DNA from: Thioalkalivibrio sp.
Lineage (GTDB): Bacteria > Pseudomonadota > Gammaproteobacteria > SpSt-1174
Direction: 5' to 3'
Length of the DNA stretch: 5,564 nucleotides
Assembly: GCA_011046015.1 (NCBI GenBank)
Contig: DSBO01000194.1
Location: 1-5,564, forward strand
The position numbers were made by a program, and so were the translations under genes. The notes below the pieces were generated by a model. The model was not told the origin of the DNA. It was given only the letters and a program-made list of their open reading frames with translations, and did not search any database. Positions 1 to 5,564 of the stretch are shown piece by piece (position 1 is the first letter of the stretch; each line of letters begins with the position of its first letter).

Positions 1-222
1 GGTGGGGATGGAGCGGATCTGGAAGTGCGCGGCCAGGCCCTGTTCTTCCTCGGTGTTGACCTTGGCGAAGACGATGTCGCCGTGCTTTTCGGACATGGAC
101 TCGTAGATCGGTGCGAAGGCACGACAGGGCCCGCACCAGGGCGCCCAGAAATCGACGATGACGATGTCGTTGCCGGTGACGGTGGATTCGAAGTTTTCGG
201 CGGTGAGTTCCAGAGTAGCCAA
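1..222 (-). CDS. Thioredoxin, 3' end outside window
   Basis: Small cytoplasmic dithiol-disulfide oxidoreductase of the thioredoxin fold, which reduces disulfides in client proteins. 74 codons are visible. The active site WCGPC lies at residues 29-33 (cysteines 30 and 33), preceded by VDFWAP (23-28), whose Asp24 matches the buried acid of thioredoxins. The cis-proline stretch SIPT (71-74) is cut by the window edge, so roughly the last third of a typical 105-110 residue protein is missing. The start is TTG at 222: no in-frame ATG or GTG lies upstream in the gap, and GGGAGA sits 5 bases before this TTG. The first residues (ATLELTAENF) resemble normal thioredoxin N-termini. The gene lies 65 bases after the LON-domain gene, so it may be the distal operon gene or have its own transcript. 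The Arg after CGPC, where E. coli TrxA has Lys, and the Ala-Pro before it suggest a non-classical thioredoxin, so no symbol is given. Confidence 0.92.
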   Translation of the reverse strand, partial: MATLELTAENFESTVTGNDIVIVDFWAPWCGPCRAFAPIYESMSEKHGDIVFAKVNTEEEQGLAAHFQIRSIPT

Positions 223-227
223 GACAG

Positions 228-233
228 TCTCCC
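228..233 (-). promoter_or_regulatory. Shine-Dalgarno site of the thioredoxin gene
   Basis: GGGAGA on the minus strand lies 5 bases upstream of the TTG at 222-220. It is the clearest ribosome binding site in the window, and it decides the choice of the TTG start because no ATG or GTG start exists in this frame. Confidence 0.6.
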
Positions 234-287
234 GGATGAGTTCAGGTATGGATGAGAATAGGTGAAAACGGCAGGCCCTGCGGGACG

Positions 288-881
288 TTAGCGCGTCTGT
301 GCCTCGGTCATGGCGTCGCGCAGCTGGAACAGCCGGGCCAGCGGATCGCCCTGTTCGAGCAGGGCCTGCTTGACCTCGGGCGCGAGCGGCAGCAACTCGG
401 CGAGACGTGCGCCGACCCAACCGGCGCGGTCGCAGTGCGAGTCCTCGGCCAGCGGGCCGCCGATTTCGTGCAGGATACGCTCGCACAGCTGCCCCAGGGA
501 TTCAAATTCCGGCGGCAAGGGTGTGTCATTTTCCTCGGCCAGCCACTGGATCACGCCCATGCGCAGGCCGTTGTCCTCCTCATGGCTCTCGAGCACACGG
601 AAACGGCGCTCGCCACGGGCGGTGATGCCGAGCAGGCCGTCCGGGGTCTGCGTCCAGTCGACGATGCGCGCGCTGGTGCCGACGGCGTAGATCTCGGCCG
701 GACCGCCGGCCTCCACGCCCTCGCGGATCTGGCAGATGCCGAACACCCCGTCGCTGCGCAGGCGCTCGCGCACCATGTCGATGTAGCGGGCCTCGAAGAT
801 GCGCAGGGGCAACAGCCCCTCGGGGAACAGCACGGTGTGCAGAGGGAAGAGCGGGATGCGCTCGGCGCCGAACTCAGTCAT
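288..881 (-). CDS. Stand-alone LON N-terminal (substrate-binding) domain protein
   Basis: A 197-residue soluble protein consisting only of the domain found at the N-terminus of Lon protease (LON substrate-binding family, Pfam PF02190). The hallmark is at residues 10-33: PLFPLHTVLFP, then PLRIFEARY. A later stretch (GITARGERRFRV) fits the second half of the beta-rich fold, and the C-terminal third looks helical. There is no AAA+ ATPase and no Ser-Lys protease domain, so it cannot be a protease by itself. Stand-alone members are widespread in proteobacteria and their molecular role is not established; substrate or peptide binding is only inferred. I chose the ATG at 881, which begins MTEF and overlaps the ubiX stop by 8 bases. 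An ATG at 893 would add MCRT and overlap ubiX by 20 bases. Neither has a strong ribosome binding site, and 881 better fits family N-termini. The overlap suggests translation coupled to ubiX. Confidence 0.9.
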   Translation of the reverse strand: MTEFGAERIPLFPLHTVLFPEGLLPLRIFEARYIDMVRERLRSDGVFGICQIREGVEAGGPAEIYAVGTSARIVDWTQTPDGLLGITARGERRFRVLESHEEDNGLRMGVIQWLAEENDTPLPPEFESLGQLCERILHEIGGPLAEDSHCDRAGWVGARLAELLPLAPEVKQALLEQGDPLARLFQLRDAMTEAQTR

Positions 882-1506
882 CGTCCGGCACATCCTCGCC
901 CCAGCGGGCGACGAGGTCCTGTTCCAGCCCCAGATGGTCGAGCACGCGCGCGACCATGAAGTCGACCAGCCCGTCGATGCCGGTCGGGCGATGATAAAAG
1001 CCCGGATTGGCGGGCATCATCACCGCCCCCATGCGTGCGAGCCGGAGCATGTTCTCGAGGTGGATCTCGGAGAGCGGGGTCTCGCGCACCACCATGATGA
1101 GGCGGCGGCGCTCCTTGAGCACCACGTCGGCGGCGCGCTCGATGAGCGAGCGGCTGGCACCGGTGGCCACGGCCGAGAGCGTGGCGGTGGTGCAGGGACA
1201 GATGACCATGGCGTCCGGCGCGGCCGAGCCGCTGGCCACGGGGGCCGTCCACTGCTCGCGGTCGTAGAGGTGCAGCTGGCCCTCCGCCGCACCGTAGTGC
1301 TCGGCAAGGAAGCGGCGCATCTGGGCCGGGCGCGCGGGCAGCTTGACGTCGGTCTCCATGCCGATGACGAGCTGGCCGGGTCTGGAGAGCATGAGGTGCA
1401 CCTCCACCCCCTGCCCGAGCAGGCACTCGAGCAGGCGCAGCCCGTAGGGCGCGCCGGAGGCGCCGGTAATGGCAAGCGCGACGGACTGGCAGCGAGCCGC
1501 GGCCAT
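874..1506 (-). CDS. ubiX: Flavin prenyltransferase UbiX
   Basis: A 210-residue UbiX-family enzyme, full length. It joins a prenyl group from dimethylallyl monophosphate to FMN, making the prenylated FMN cofactor needed by UbiD-type decarboxylases, including the one in ubiquinone synthesis. The FMN-binding loop TGASGAPYG is at 14-22, CPCTTATLSA at 103-112, the RETPLS stretch at 141-146 and NPGFYHRP at 167-174. Residues reported as important in the Pseudomonas aeruginosa enzyme all have counterparts two positions further on: Ser17, Glu51, Lys131, Arg141, Glu142, Tyr171, Arg187 and Trp202. It should be an active soluble enzyme. Its ATG overlaps the kinase stop by one base (TGATG), which indicates coupled translation. 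The partner ubiD is not in this window. A Pad1-like role in another decarboxylation pathway is possible but less likely, given the close match to UbiX. Confidence 0.97.
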   Translation of the reverse strand: MAAARCQSVALAITGASGAPYGLRLLECLLGQGVEVHLMLSRPGQLVIGMETDVKLPARPAQMRRFLAEHYGAAEGQLHLYDREQWTAPVASGSAAPDAMVICPCTTATLSAVATGASRSLIERAADVVLKERRRLIMVVRETPLSEIHLENMLRLARMGAVMMPANPGFYHRPTGIDGLVDFMVARVLDHLGLEQDLVARWGEDVPDDD

Positions 1507-2807
1507 CAGTGCGCGCCCTGTTCCTTGGCCAGCAGCTTGTTGGTCTCGGACAGGCGCTTGATGAGGGTCTCGGTGAAGGCCTTGTAGTAGCGCAGCTGGC
1601 AGTGATCAGAGGCCTGGCCGATGAGCGTGGCGTTGATCTTCATCAGCGTGAGCGGGGCCTCGGCGATGATGGTGGCCGTGCGTCGCTGGTGGGTGATGAA
1701 GCCGATCTCGCCGAAGCAGTCGCCGGCGTTGAGCCAGCCGATGGGCCGACCGCCCTTCTCCACCACCGCCGAGCCGGTGACGATGATGTAGAAGGTATCG
1801 TCTATGTCGCCCTCGTTGATGACCGTGTCGCCCGCCTCGAAGTTGACCCAGGTGGCGGCGTACATCACCTCCTGGATTTCCTCCATGCTGAAGTCGCGGA
1901 AGAAATCGAGCTGGGTGAGCATGTCGCGGCGCTCGAGGTTCTCGATCTGGCGGCCGGCCAGGCGCAGCTGGTCGAACAGGCGGCTGAGGTCGGCGGCGAA
2001 TTCCACGCCGTTCTGGTAGCGATCTTCCAGGCGCTTGGCCAGGGCCTTCTGCACCACCTGGTCCAGCGCCTCGGGCAGATCCGGCCGGAAATCGCGGATC
2101 GAGGGCGGCGCGTTGTGCACGATCTGGTAGACCAGCGAGTGGTAGGTATCGGCCTCGAAGGGCAGGTGGCGCGTCAGCAGGCTGAACATCACCACACCGA
2201 GCGAATAGATGTCGCTCTGCGGACCGACGGGCTCGTCCTTCACCTGCTCGGGTGACATGTAGTTGGGCGAACCGATAAGGCCCACGGGCTGGGTCTCGTC
2301 CAGTTGCTCGAGCTGGGCGATACCGAAGTCCATGATCTTCACCGTGCCGTCTTCGGTGAGCATGATGTTGCTCGGCTTGATGTCGCGGTGCACCACGCCC
2401 TCGCGGTGCGCGTAGTCCAGCGCCTTGCAGCACTTGAACACGACGTCCACCGCCTTGTCGACATCCAGCAGTTCGTCGCCGCGGGTGTAGACCTGCAGGG
2501 TCTTGCCCTTCACCAGCTCCATGACGATGTAGTTCTGCACGCCGTCGATACCGGCGTCGAACACCGAGACGATGTTGGGGTGCTGCAGGTTGCCGGCCGC
2601 GTGGGCCTCGATAAAGAAGGAGCGCTGGAAACGGCGCTTGGTGGCCGGATCGCTGGCCTCGGGGCTGGCCACCTTGATGGCGACCGGGCGCTGCACGAAG
2701 GGGTCGTAGCCCTCGTAGACCACGCCCATGCTGCCCCGCCCGATGCGACGCTTGATGATGTACTTGCCGATCTGGTCCGGCTCGGTTCGGGGTTGTAGTT
2801 CTAGCAT
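1506..2807 (-). CDS. Ser/Thr protein kinase fused to a C-terminal cyclic-nucleotide-binding domain
   Basis: A 433-residue eukaryotic-type (Hanks) Ser/Thr kinase. Kinase domain, about 16-280: glycine loop GRGSMG (23-28), ATP-anchoring Lys45, helix-C Glu67, catalytic HRDIKPSN (140-147), DFG (160-162), activation segment ending in SPE (185-187), DIYSLG (199-204) and a late Arg at 259 or 263. All catalytic residues are present, and the Arg before Asp142 makes it an RD kinase, a type often activated by loop phosphorylation (Thr172 and Ser180 are candidates). A helical linker leads to a cyclic-nucleotide-binding domain at about 302-420, with EAGDTVINEGD (324-334) and a phosphate-binding cassette FGE...RRTAT (365-379). 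There Glu367 and Arg376 match the ribose and phosphate contacts of cAMP/cGMP receptors. No membrane helix or PASTA repeat is seen, so it should be cytosolic. The start at 2807 has a poor ribosome site, but the next Met (27) lies inside the glycine loop. Substrates and the ligand (cAMP, cGMP or another) are unknown. Confidence 0.95.
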   Translation of the reverse strand: MLELQPRTEPDQIGKYIIKRRIGRGSMGVVYEGYDPFVQRPVAIKVASPEASDPATKRRFQRSFFIEAHAAGNLQHPNIVSVFDAGIDGVQNYIVMELVKGKTLQVYTRGDELLDVDKAVDVVFKCCKALDYAHREGVVHRDIKPSNIMLTEDGTVKIMDFGIAQLEQLDETQPVGLIGSPNYMSPEQVKDEPVGPQSDIYSLGVVMFSLLTRHLPFEADTYHSLVYQIVHNAPPSIRDFRPDLPEALDQVVQKALAKRLEDRYQNGVEFAADLSRLFDQLRLAGRQIENLERRDMLTQLDFFRDFSMEEIQEVMYAATWVNFEAGDTVINEGDIDDTFYIIVTGSAVVEKGGRPIGWLNAGDCFGEIGFITHQRRTATIIAEAPLTLMKINATLIGQASDHCQLRYYKAFTETLIKRLSETNKLLAKEQGAH

Positions 2808-2833
2808 GGGGTGGTTCGCCGTTGGATCAGGCC

Positions 2834-2862
2834 AGCATACCCAAGCAGGCGGGTCGCGTCAC
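2834..2862 (-). promoter_or_regulatory. Putative sigma70-type promoter for the kinase gene
   Basis: On the minus strand a -35-like GTGACG (2862-2857, four of six consensus bases) is followed after exactly 17 bases by a -10-like TATGCT (2839-2834, four of six). Transcription would begin near 2827, giving a leader of about 20 bases before the kinase ATG at 2807. The -35 box overlaps the mpl stop codon. This is a pattern match by eye in GC-rich DNA, so it remains tentative. Confidence 0.35.
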
Positions 2863-4232
2863 CCCTGGCGGCCGGCCGACTCTTGCAGTCTCCGGACGAG
2901 CGCGTCGTGCAGGCCGTCGAAGCTGCCATTGCTCAGGATGAGCAGTTGATCACCGGGGCGCACGCGCCCGAGCAGCCGGTCGATGATCTCGTCGGTCGTG
3001 GCGCAGACCGTGGCCCGCTCGCCCAGCTCCGCGGCCACCGCCTGCAGCGACCAGCCGAGCCCGGGCGGCTCGTACAGAACGACCTCGTCGGCCGCGCCCA
3101 GGGCGTCGGCGAGGGTATCCCGGTGCACACCCATGCGCATGGTGTTGGAACGCGGCTCCAGCACGGCGATGATGCGCTCGCCCCCCACCCGGGCCCGCAG
3201 GCCGGCCAGGGTAGTGCGAATCGCCGTGGGGTGATGGGCGAAGTCGTCGTAGACCCGCACGCCGCCGACCTCGGCGCGCAGCTGCATGCGCCGCTTGATG
3301 CCGGCGAAATCGCCCAGCGCGGCCACGGCGTGTTGGGCCGGCACGCCGGCGTGGCGGGCGGCGGCGATCGCCGCCAGCGCATTCATCATGTTGTGTTCGC
3401 CGATCAACGCCCACTCCACGGTGCCCATGTCCTTGCCGTGGCGCAGCACCTTGAAGCGCGAACCGTCGGCCGCCAGCGGCTCGGCCTGCCACTCGCCGCG
3501 GTCGATGGAAAAGCCCTCCACCTCGCTCCAGCAGCCACGCGCCAGGGTGTTCTCGATGTTCTCGTCGATGGCATTGGCCACGATCAGCCCCTCGCCCGGC
3601 ACGGTGCGTACCAGGTGATGAAACTGGCGCTGGATGGCCTCGAGGTCATCGAAGATGTCGGCGTGGTCGAATTCCAGGTTGTTCAGCACCAGGGTGCGCG
3701 GATGGTAGTGCACGAACTTAGACCGCTTGTCGAAGAAGGCAGTATCGTACTCGTCGGCCTCGACCACGAAGAACGGGCCCTCGCCTAGACGCGCGGAAAC
3801 GCCGAAGTTCTCGGGCACGCCGCCGATGAGAAAGCCGGGCATCAGGCCCGTGGCCTCGAGGATCCAGGCCAGCAGGCTCGCGGTGGTGGTCTTGCCGTGA
3901 GTGCCGGCCACGCCCAGTACCCAGCGGTTGCGCAGCACGTGCTCGTGCAGCCACTGGGGGCCGGAGGTATAGGGGATGCGCCGGTTGAGCACGTACTCCA
4001 CCGCCGGGTTGCCGCGGGACATGACGTTGCCGATCACCACGCAGTCGGGCGCGGGCTTGAGATGGGCCGGGTCGTAGCCCTCGAACACCTCGATGCCGAG
4101 CTGCTCCAGCTGGGTGGACATGGGCGGGTAGACGTTGGCATCGGAGCCGGTCACTTCATGGCCCGCGGCCCTGGCCAGCGCCGCAACGCCACCCATGAAG
4201 GTGCCACAGATCCCGAGAATGTGTACGTGCAT
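2859..4232 (-). CDS. mpl: Mpl, UDP-N-acetylmuramate:tripeptide ligase (murein recycling)
   Basis: A 457-residue cytoplasmic Mur-family ligase, full length. It uses ATP to attach recycled L-Ala-gamma-D-Glu-meso-diaminopimelate to UDP-N-acetylmuramic acid, returning cell-wall peptide to peptidoglycan synthesis. The Rossmann-like N-terminus begins HILGICGTFMGG (4-15), where Mpl has CGTFMGG in place of the MurC-type loop. The ATP-binding P-loop is GTHGKTT (110-116). EADEYDTAFFDKRSKF (158-173), NNLEFDHADIF (184-194), GEHNMMNALAA (278-288), KRRM (313-316) and DDFAHHPTAI (329-338) are the expected central and C-terminal ligase motifs. The YDTAFFDKRSK signature and the start sequence separate it from MurC. 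The ATG lies 2 bases after the stop of the upstream membrane-protein gene, so the two are probably co-transcribed and co-translated. The kinase follows after 51 bases. No defect is seen. Confidence 0.97.
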   Translation of the reverse strand: MHVHILGICGTFMGGVAALARAAGHEVTGSDANVYPPMSTQLEQLGIEVFEGYDPAHLKPAPDCVVIGNVMSRGNPAVEYVLNRRIPYTSGPQWLHEHVLRNRWVLGVAGTHGKTTTASLLAWILEATGLMPGFLIGGVPENFGVSARLGEGPFFVVEADEYDTAFFDKRSKFVHYHPRTLVLNNLEFDHADIFDDLEAIQRQFHHLVRTVPGEGLIVANAIDENIENTLARGCWSEVEGFSIDRGEWQAEPLAADGSRFKVLRHGKDMGTVEWALIGEHNMMNALAAIAAARHAGVPAQHAVAALGDFAGIKRRMQLRAEVGGVRVYDDFAHHPTAIRTTLAGLRARVGGERIIAVLEPRSNTMRMGVHRDTLADALGAADEVVLYEPPGLGWSLQAVAAELGERATVCATTDEIIDRLLGRVRPGDQLLILSNGSFDGLHDALVRRLQESAGRQG

Positions 4233-4234
4233 GG

Positions 4235-4768
4235 CTATTGCCCCGATGCGAGCTGCCCCTGCGGGAACAGCAACTGCATGACGATCCAGCTGACGACGAA
4301 ATACCCCAGCGCCACGCCCAGCCCGCTCCAGCGCGACTTGAGCGACAGCGCCTGGGTGAAGATATAACCGTAGATGGCGATGATCCAGCCGACCAGCACC
4401 CAGTAGGCCAGCGCGCTGAAGGTCGCTTCAGAACCCGTGAGGATGGCGCGATACAGGCTGAACACGATGGGCAGGGCCACCACCCCCATGAGAAAGCCGC
4501 TGCCCGCCAGCGCCAGCGCGGTCTGCAGCCAGCGGACGGTATAGCCGCGCCAGGCGAGCAGGCCGGCCGCGATGCCGAACAGCAGGGCGACGTCCACCCC
4601 GGCCGAGAGCAGGGCCAGGCCGGGCGGGTACAAGGGCCAGGCGATGGCGGCACCCACCGCGAAATACCCGGCAGCGGCGATGACGAGCCAGCTCGGCGAG
4701 GCCGGCAGGTCCTGCGGACCGCGGGCCATCACACAGAGTTCGAGAAAGGGTCGGATGTTGGCGTACAT
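4235..4768 (-). CDS. Conserved five-helix membrane protein of unknown function
   Basis: A 177-residue, very hydrophobic protein with no recognised enzymatic motif. Membrane segments are apparent at about 27-47, 51-72, 81-104, 117-138 and 147-168, with a short, probably cytosolic N-terminus. That N-terminus carries FLELC and then GPQDLPAS (17-24). From memory, similar small proteins with a GPQDLP-type N-terminal motif occur in other gammaproteobacteria without an assigned role; I could not confirm this. I chose the ATG at 4768 because it begins MYANIRPFLELC and puts the motif near the start. Longer forms up to 4840 would run through two GC-rich hairpins and add 24 residues that do not look like family sequence. 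No strong ribosome site precedes 4768. The stop is 2 bases before mpl, so a link with peptidoglycan recycling is possible by location only. It might alternatively be a scaffold or transport helper; the function is unknown. Confidence 0.8.
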   Translation of the reverse strand: MYANIRPFLELCVMARGPQDLPASPSWLVIAAAGYFAVGAAIAWPLYPPGLALLSAGVDVALLFGIAAGLLAWRGYTVRWLQTALALAGSGFLMGVVALPIVFSLYRAILTGSEATFSALAYWVLVGWIIAIYGYIFTQALSLKSRWSGLGVALGYFVVSWIVMQLLFPQGQLASGQ

Positions 4769-4797
4769 CGGCAGTCGGGTGCGTTCAACAGGCCTCA

Positions 4798-4806
4798 AGC
4801 ATAGCA
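4798..4806 (-). promoter_or_regulatory. Possible extended -10 promoter element upstream of the membrane-protein/mpl operon
   Basis: The minus strand reads TGC-TATGCT (4806-4798), which fits an extended -10 element (TGn plus a TATAAT-like hexamer). Transcription would begin near 4791, about 22 bases before the ATG at 4768. No good -35 box is found 16-18 bases upstream. Its place in the only sizeable gap before the operon is the main support. Confidence 0.28.
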
Positions 4807-4814
4807 TGTCCACC

Positions 4815-4850
4815 CGCGGCATCGCCGCGCCGGGGCGCACGCCACGCCCC
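4815..4850 (-). terminator. Two tandem GC-rich hairpins after mlaA (possible terminator or 3'-end stabiliser)
   Basis: Beginning 13 bases after the mlaA stop, the transcript can form two perfect six-pair, all-GC stems. The first is GGGGCG/CGCCCC with a seven-base loop (4850-4832). The second is CGCGGC/GCCGCG with a three-base loop (4829-4815). Only two bases separate them. No U-run follows, so a classic intrinsic terminator is not shown. They could slow polymerase, assist Rho, or protect the mlaA transcript end. Confidence 0.35.
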
Positions 4851-4862
4851 CTGGCACCGGCC

Positions 4863-5564
4863 TCAGGGCTGGGATTCGAGCAGCTCCAGCTCCCGCAGCA
4901 GGTCGTCTTCCTCGCGCTCGGGCGGGTTGCCGTCGTAGATCAGGAATTCGCGCCGATCCAGGTAGGCGTTGCGGATGGTGACATAGCGGTCATAGGCAAC
5001 GTCGTCGACCATTCTCTCGACATCGAGCAGGTCGGCACGCAGATCGATCAGCTTGAGCGCGGCGAGCGACCATGCGAGCCTCTCGTCGTCGATCTGACCC
5101 AGCGGATGGGCCCAGCCGTCGACCACCCGACCGCCGGCGTCGCGCACGGTGCTCGGGCCGAGGATCGGCAGCACGAAATACGGACCGGCATTCACGCCCC
5201 AGACACCCAGCGTCTGGCCGAAGTCCTCGTCGTGCCGGGGCAGCCCCATGTGCGAGGCCACGTCAAACAGCCCGCCGAGGCCGAAGGTGGTGTTGTAGAC
5301 GACCCGGTTGAGGTCCTGCAGCGAGGCGGTGAGCTTGCCTTGCAGGGCATTGTTGAAGGCGTTGGGGATGTCGCCGACGTTGGCGAAGAAGTTGGTCACA
5401 CTCCGGTCGACGGCCTTTGGCGTCACCGCGCGGTAGCCCTTGGCCACGGGCTTGAGGACGGCACGGTCCACCGAGTCGTTGAACTCGAACATCGCGCGGT
5501 TATAACCCTCCCAGGGGTCGCGCGGGTCCGGCGTGGTGCGCACGCCGGAACAGCCCGACAGCAA
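4863..5564 (-). CDS. mlaA: MlaA (VacJ), outer-membrane phospholipid-asymmetry lipoprotein, 5' end outside window
   Basis: Outer-membrane lipoprotein of the Mla system, which removes misplaced phospholipids from the outer leaflet and passes them through the periplasm (MlaC) to the inner-membrane MlaFEDB complex. 233 residues are visible. The window edge cuts the signal peptide: the first residues LLSGC are a lipobox, with Cys5 as the lipidation site and Ser at +2, which fits outer-membrane sorting. The mature part starts with the family signature DPWEGYNRAMFEFN (16-29). TNFFANVGDIPNAFNN (57-72) covers the conserved N-F region, followed by GLGGLFDVAS and an FGQTLGVWGVNAGPYFVLP stretch, and then a strongly acidic C-terminal tail. 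The TTG at 5564 is not the true start, because it lies inside the signal peptide and the gene must extend beyond the window. No other mla genes are in view. The downstream gene is separated by a 94-base gap with hairpins, so mlaA probably ends a separate transcript. Confidence 0.96.
   Translation of the reverse strand: MLSGCSGVRTTPDPRDPWEGYNRAMFEFNDSVDRAVLKPVAKGYRAVTPKAVDRSVTNFFANVGDIPNAFNNALQGKLTASLQDLNRVVYNTTFGLGGLFDVASHMGLPRHDEDFGQTLGVWGVNAGPYFVLPILGPSTVRDAGGRVVDGWAHPLGQIDDERLAWSLAALKLIDLRADLLDVERMVDDVAYDRYVTIRNAYLDRREFLIYDGNPPEREEDDLLRELELLESQP

Noticed and set aside
265..281. A hairpin GCAG-GGC-CTGC followed by CGTTTT just after the LON gene stop, as an intrinsic terminator.
   Set aside because: Only four pairs with a three-base loop and a short T-run; too weak to call, though some attenuation before thioredoxin cannot be excluded.
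223..287. A promoter for thioredoxin in the 65-base gap.
   Set aside because: No pair of -35 and -10 boxes with acceptable spacing could be found; only the ribosome binding site is convincing.
252..959. A 235-codon plus-strand open frame opposite the LON gene and the end of ubiX.
   Set aside because: Shadow of well-supported minus-strand genes; composition is typical of antisense reading and there is no family motif.
799..1587. A 262-codon plus-strand open frame opposite ubiX.
   Set aside because: Antisense to ubiX, which has all its active-site residues; no protein signature on the plus strand.
1509..2255. A 248-codon plus-strand open frame opposite the kinase.
   Set aside because: Antisense shadow of the CNB and kinase coding region; its Leu/Val/Gly/Asp-rich composition resembles no known fold.
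2811..3788. A 325-codon open frame on the plus strand, opposite mpl.
   Set aside because: It runs antisense to a clearly intact mpl gene, is rich in His, Val, Gly and Asp as GC-rich antisense frames are, and shows no recognisable domain.
4238..4804. A 188-codon plus-strand open frame opposite the membrane protein.
   Set aside because: A highly charged, Gln/Arg/Gly-rich product, as expected from reading a hydrophobic membrane gene backwards.
4769..4840. A 24-residue N-terminal extension of the membrane protein starting at 4840.
   Set aside because: The stretch contains the GC hairpins and the possible -10 element, and the sequence from 4768 onward already looks like a natural start.
5562..5564. 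TTG at the window edge as the start of mlaA.
   Set aside because: It would leave only four residues before the lipidated Cys; a signal peptide needs a basic and hydrophobic part upstream, so the gene must continue beyond the window.
1..5564. A mobile element, CRISPR array, toxin-antitoxin or phage-defence system.
   Set aside because: No transposase, integrase, repeat array, tRNA or defence-type gene set is visible; all genes fit housekeeping envelope, cofactor and protein-quality roles apart from the kinase and the unknown membrane protein.

Overview
The window is GC-rich bacterial DNA that is almost wholly coding, and every supported gene lies on the minus strand. The gene content suggests a Gram-negative gammaproteobacterium: the outer-membrane lipid-asymmetry lipoprotein MlaA, the murein-recycling ligase Mpl, and UbiX. 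The GC-rich composition and the mpl/ubiX neighbourhood fit groups such as Chromatiales or Pseudomonas-like lineages. That placement is an inference from memory and no genus can be named.

In the direction of transcription (high to low coordinates) the layout is as follows. mlaA (5564-4863) lacks its 5' end and is cut within its lipoprotein signal peptide. Next is a 94-base gap with two tandem GC-only hairpins and a possible extended -10 promoter. Then come a five-helix membrane protein of unknown function (4768-4235), mpl (4232-2859), and a 51-base gap with a plausible sigma70-type promoter. After the gap are a soluble eukaryotic-type Ser/Thr kinase fused to a C-terminal cyclic-nucleotide-binding domain (2807-1506), ubiX (1506-874), a stand-alone LON N-terminal-domain protein (881-288), and a thioredoxin (222-1) whose 3' end lies outside the window.

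Spacing is tight: 2 bases between the membrane protein and mpl, a 1-base overlap (TGATG) between kinase and ubiX, and an 8-base overlap between ubiX and the LON gene. The genes from 4768 down to 288 therefore look like one operon or two overlapping transcription units, with the kinase probably able to start its own transcript. Thioredoxin may be the distal gene. The common theme is cell-envelope upkeep (MlaA, Mpl), cofactor supply for quinone synthesis (UbiX) and protein or redox quality control (LON-domain protein, thioredoxin).

The most interesting feature is the kinase-CNB fusion lodged between mpl and ubiX. All catalytic kinase residues and the key phosphate- and ribose-contacting residues of the nucleotide pocket are present, so it could be a cyclic-nucleotide-responsive kinase linked by location to murein recycling. 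The second is the uncharacterised five-helix membrane protein next to mpl. I saw no mobile element, CRISPR array, tRNA, rRNA or other evident novel multi-gene system.
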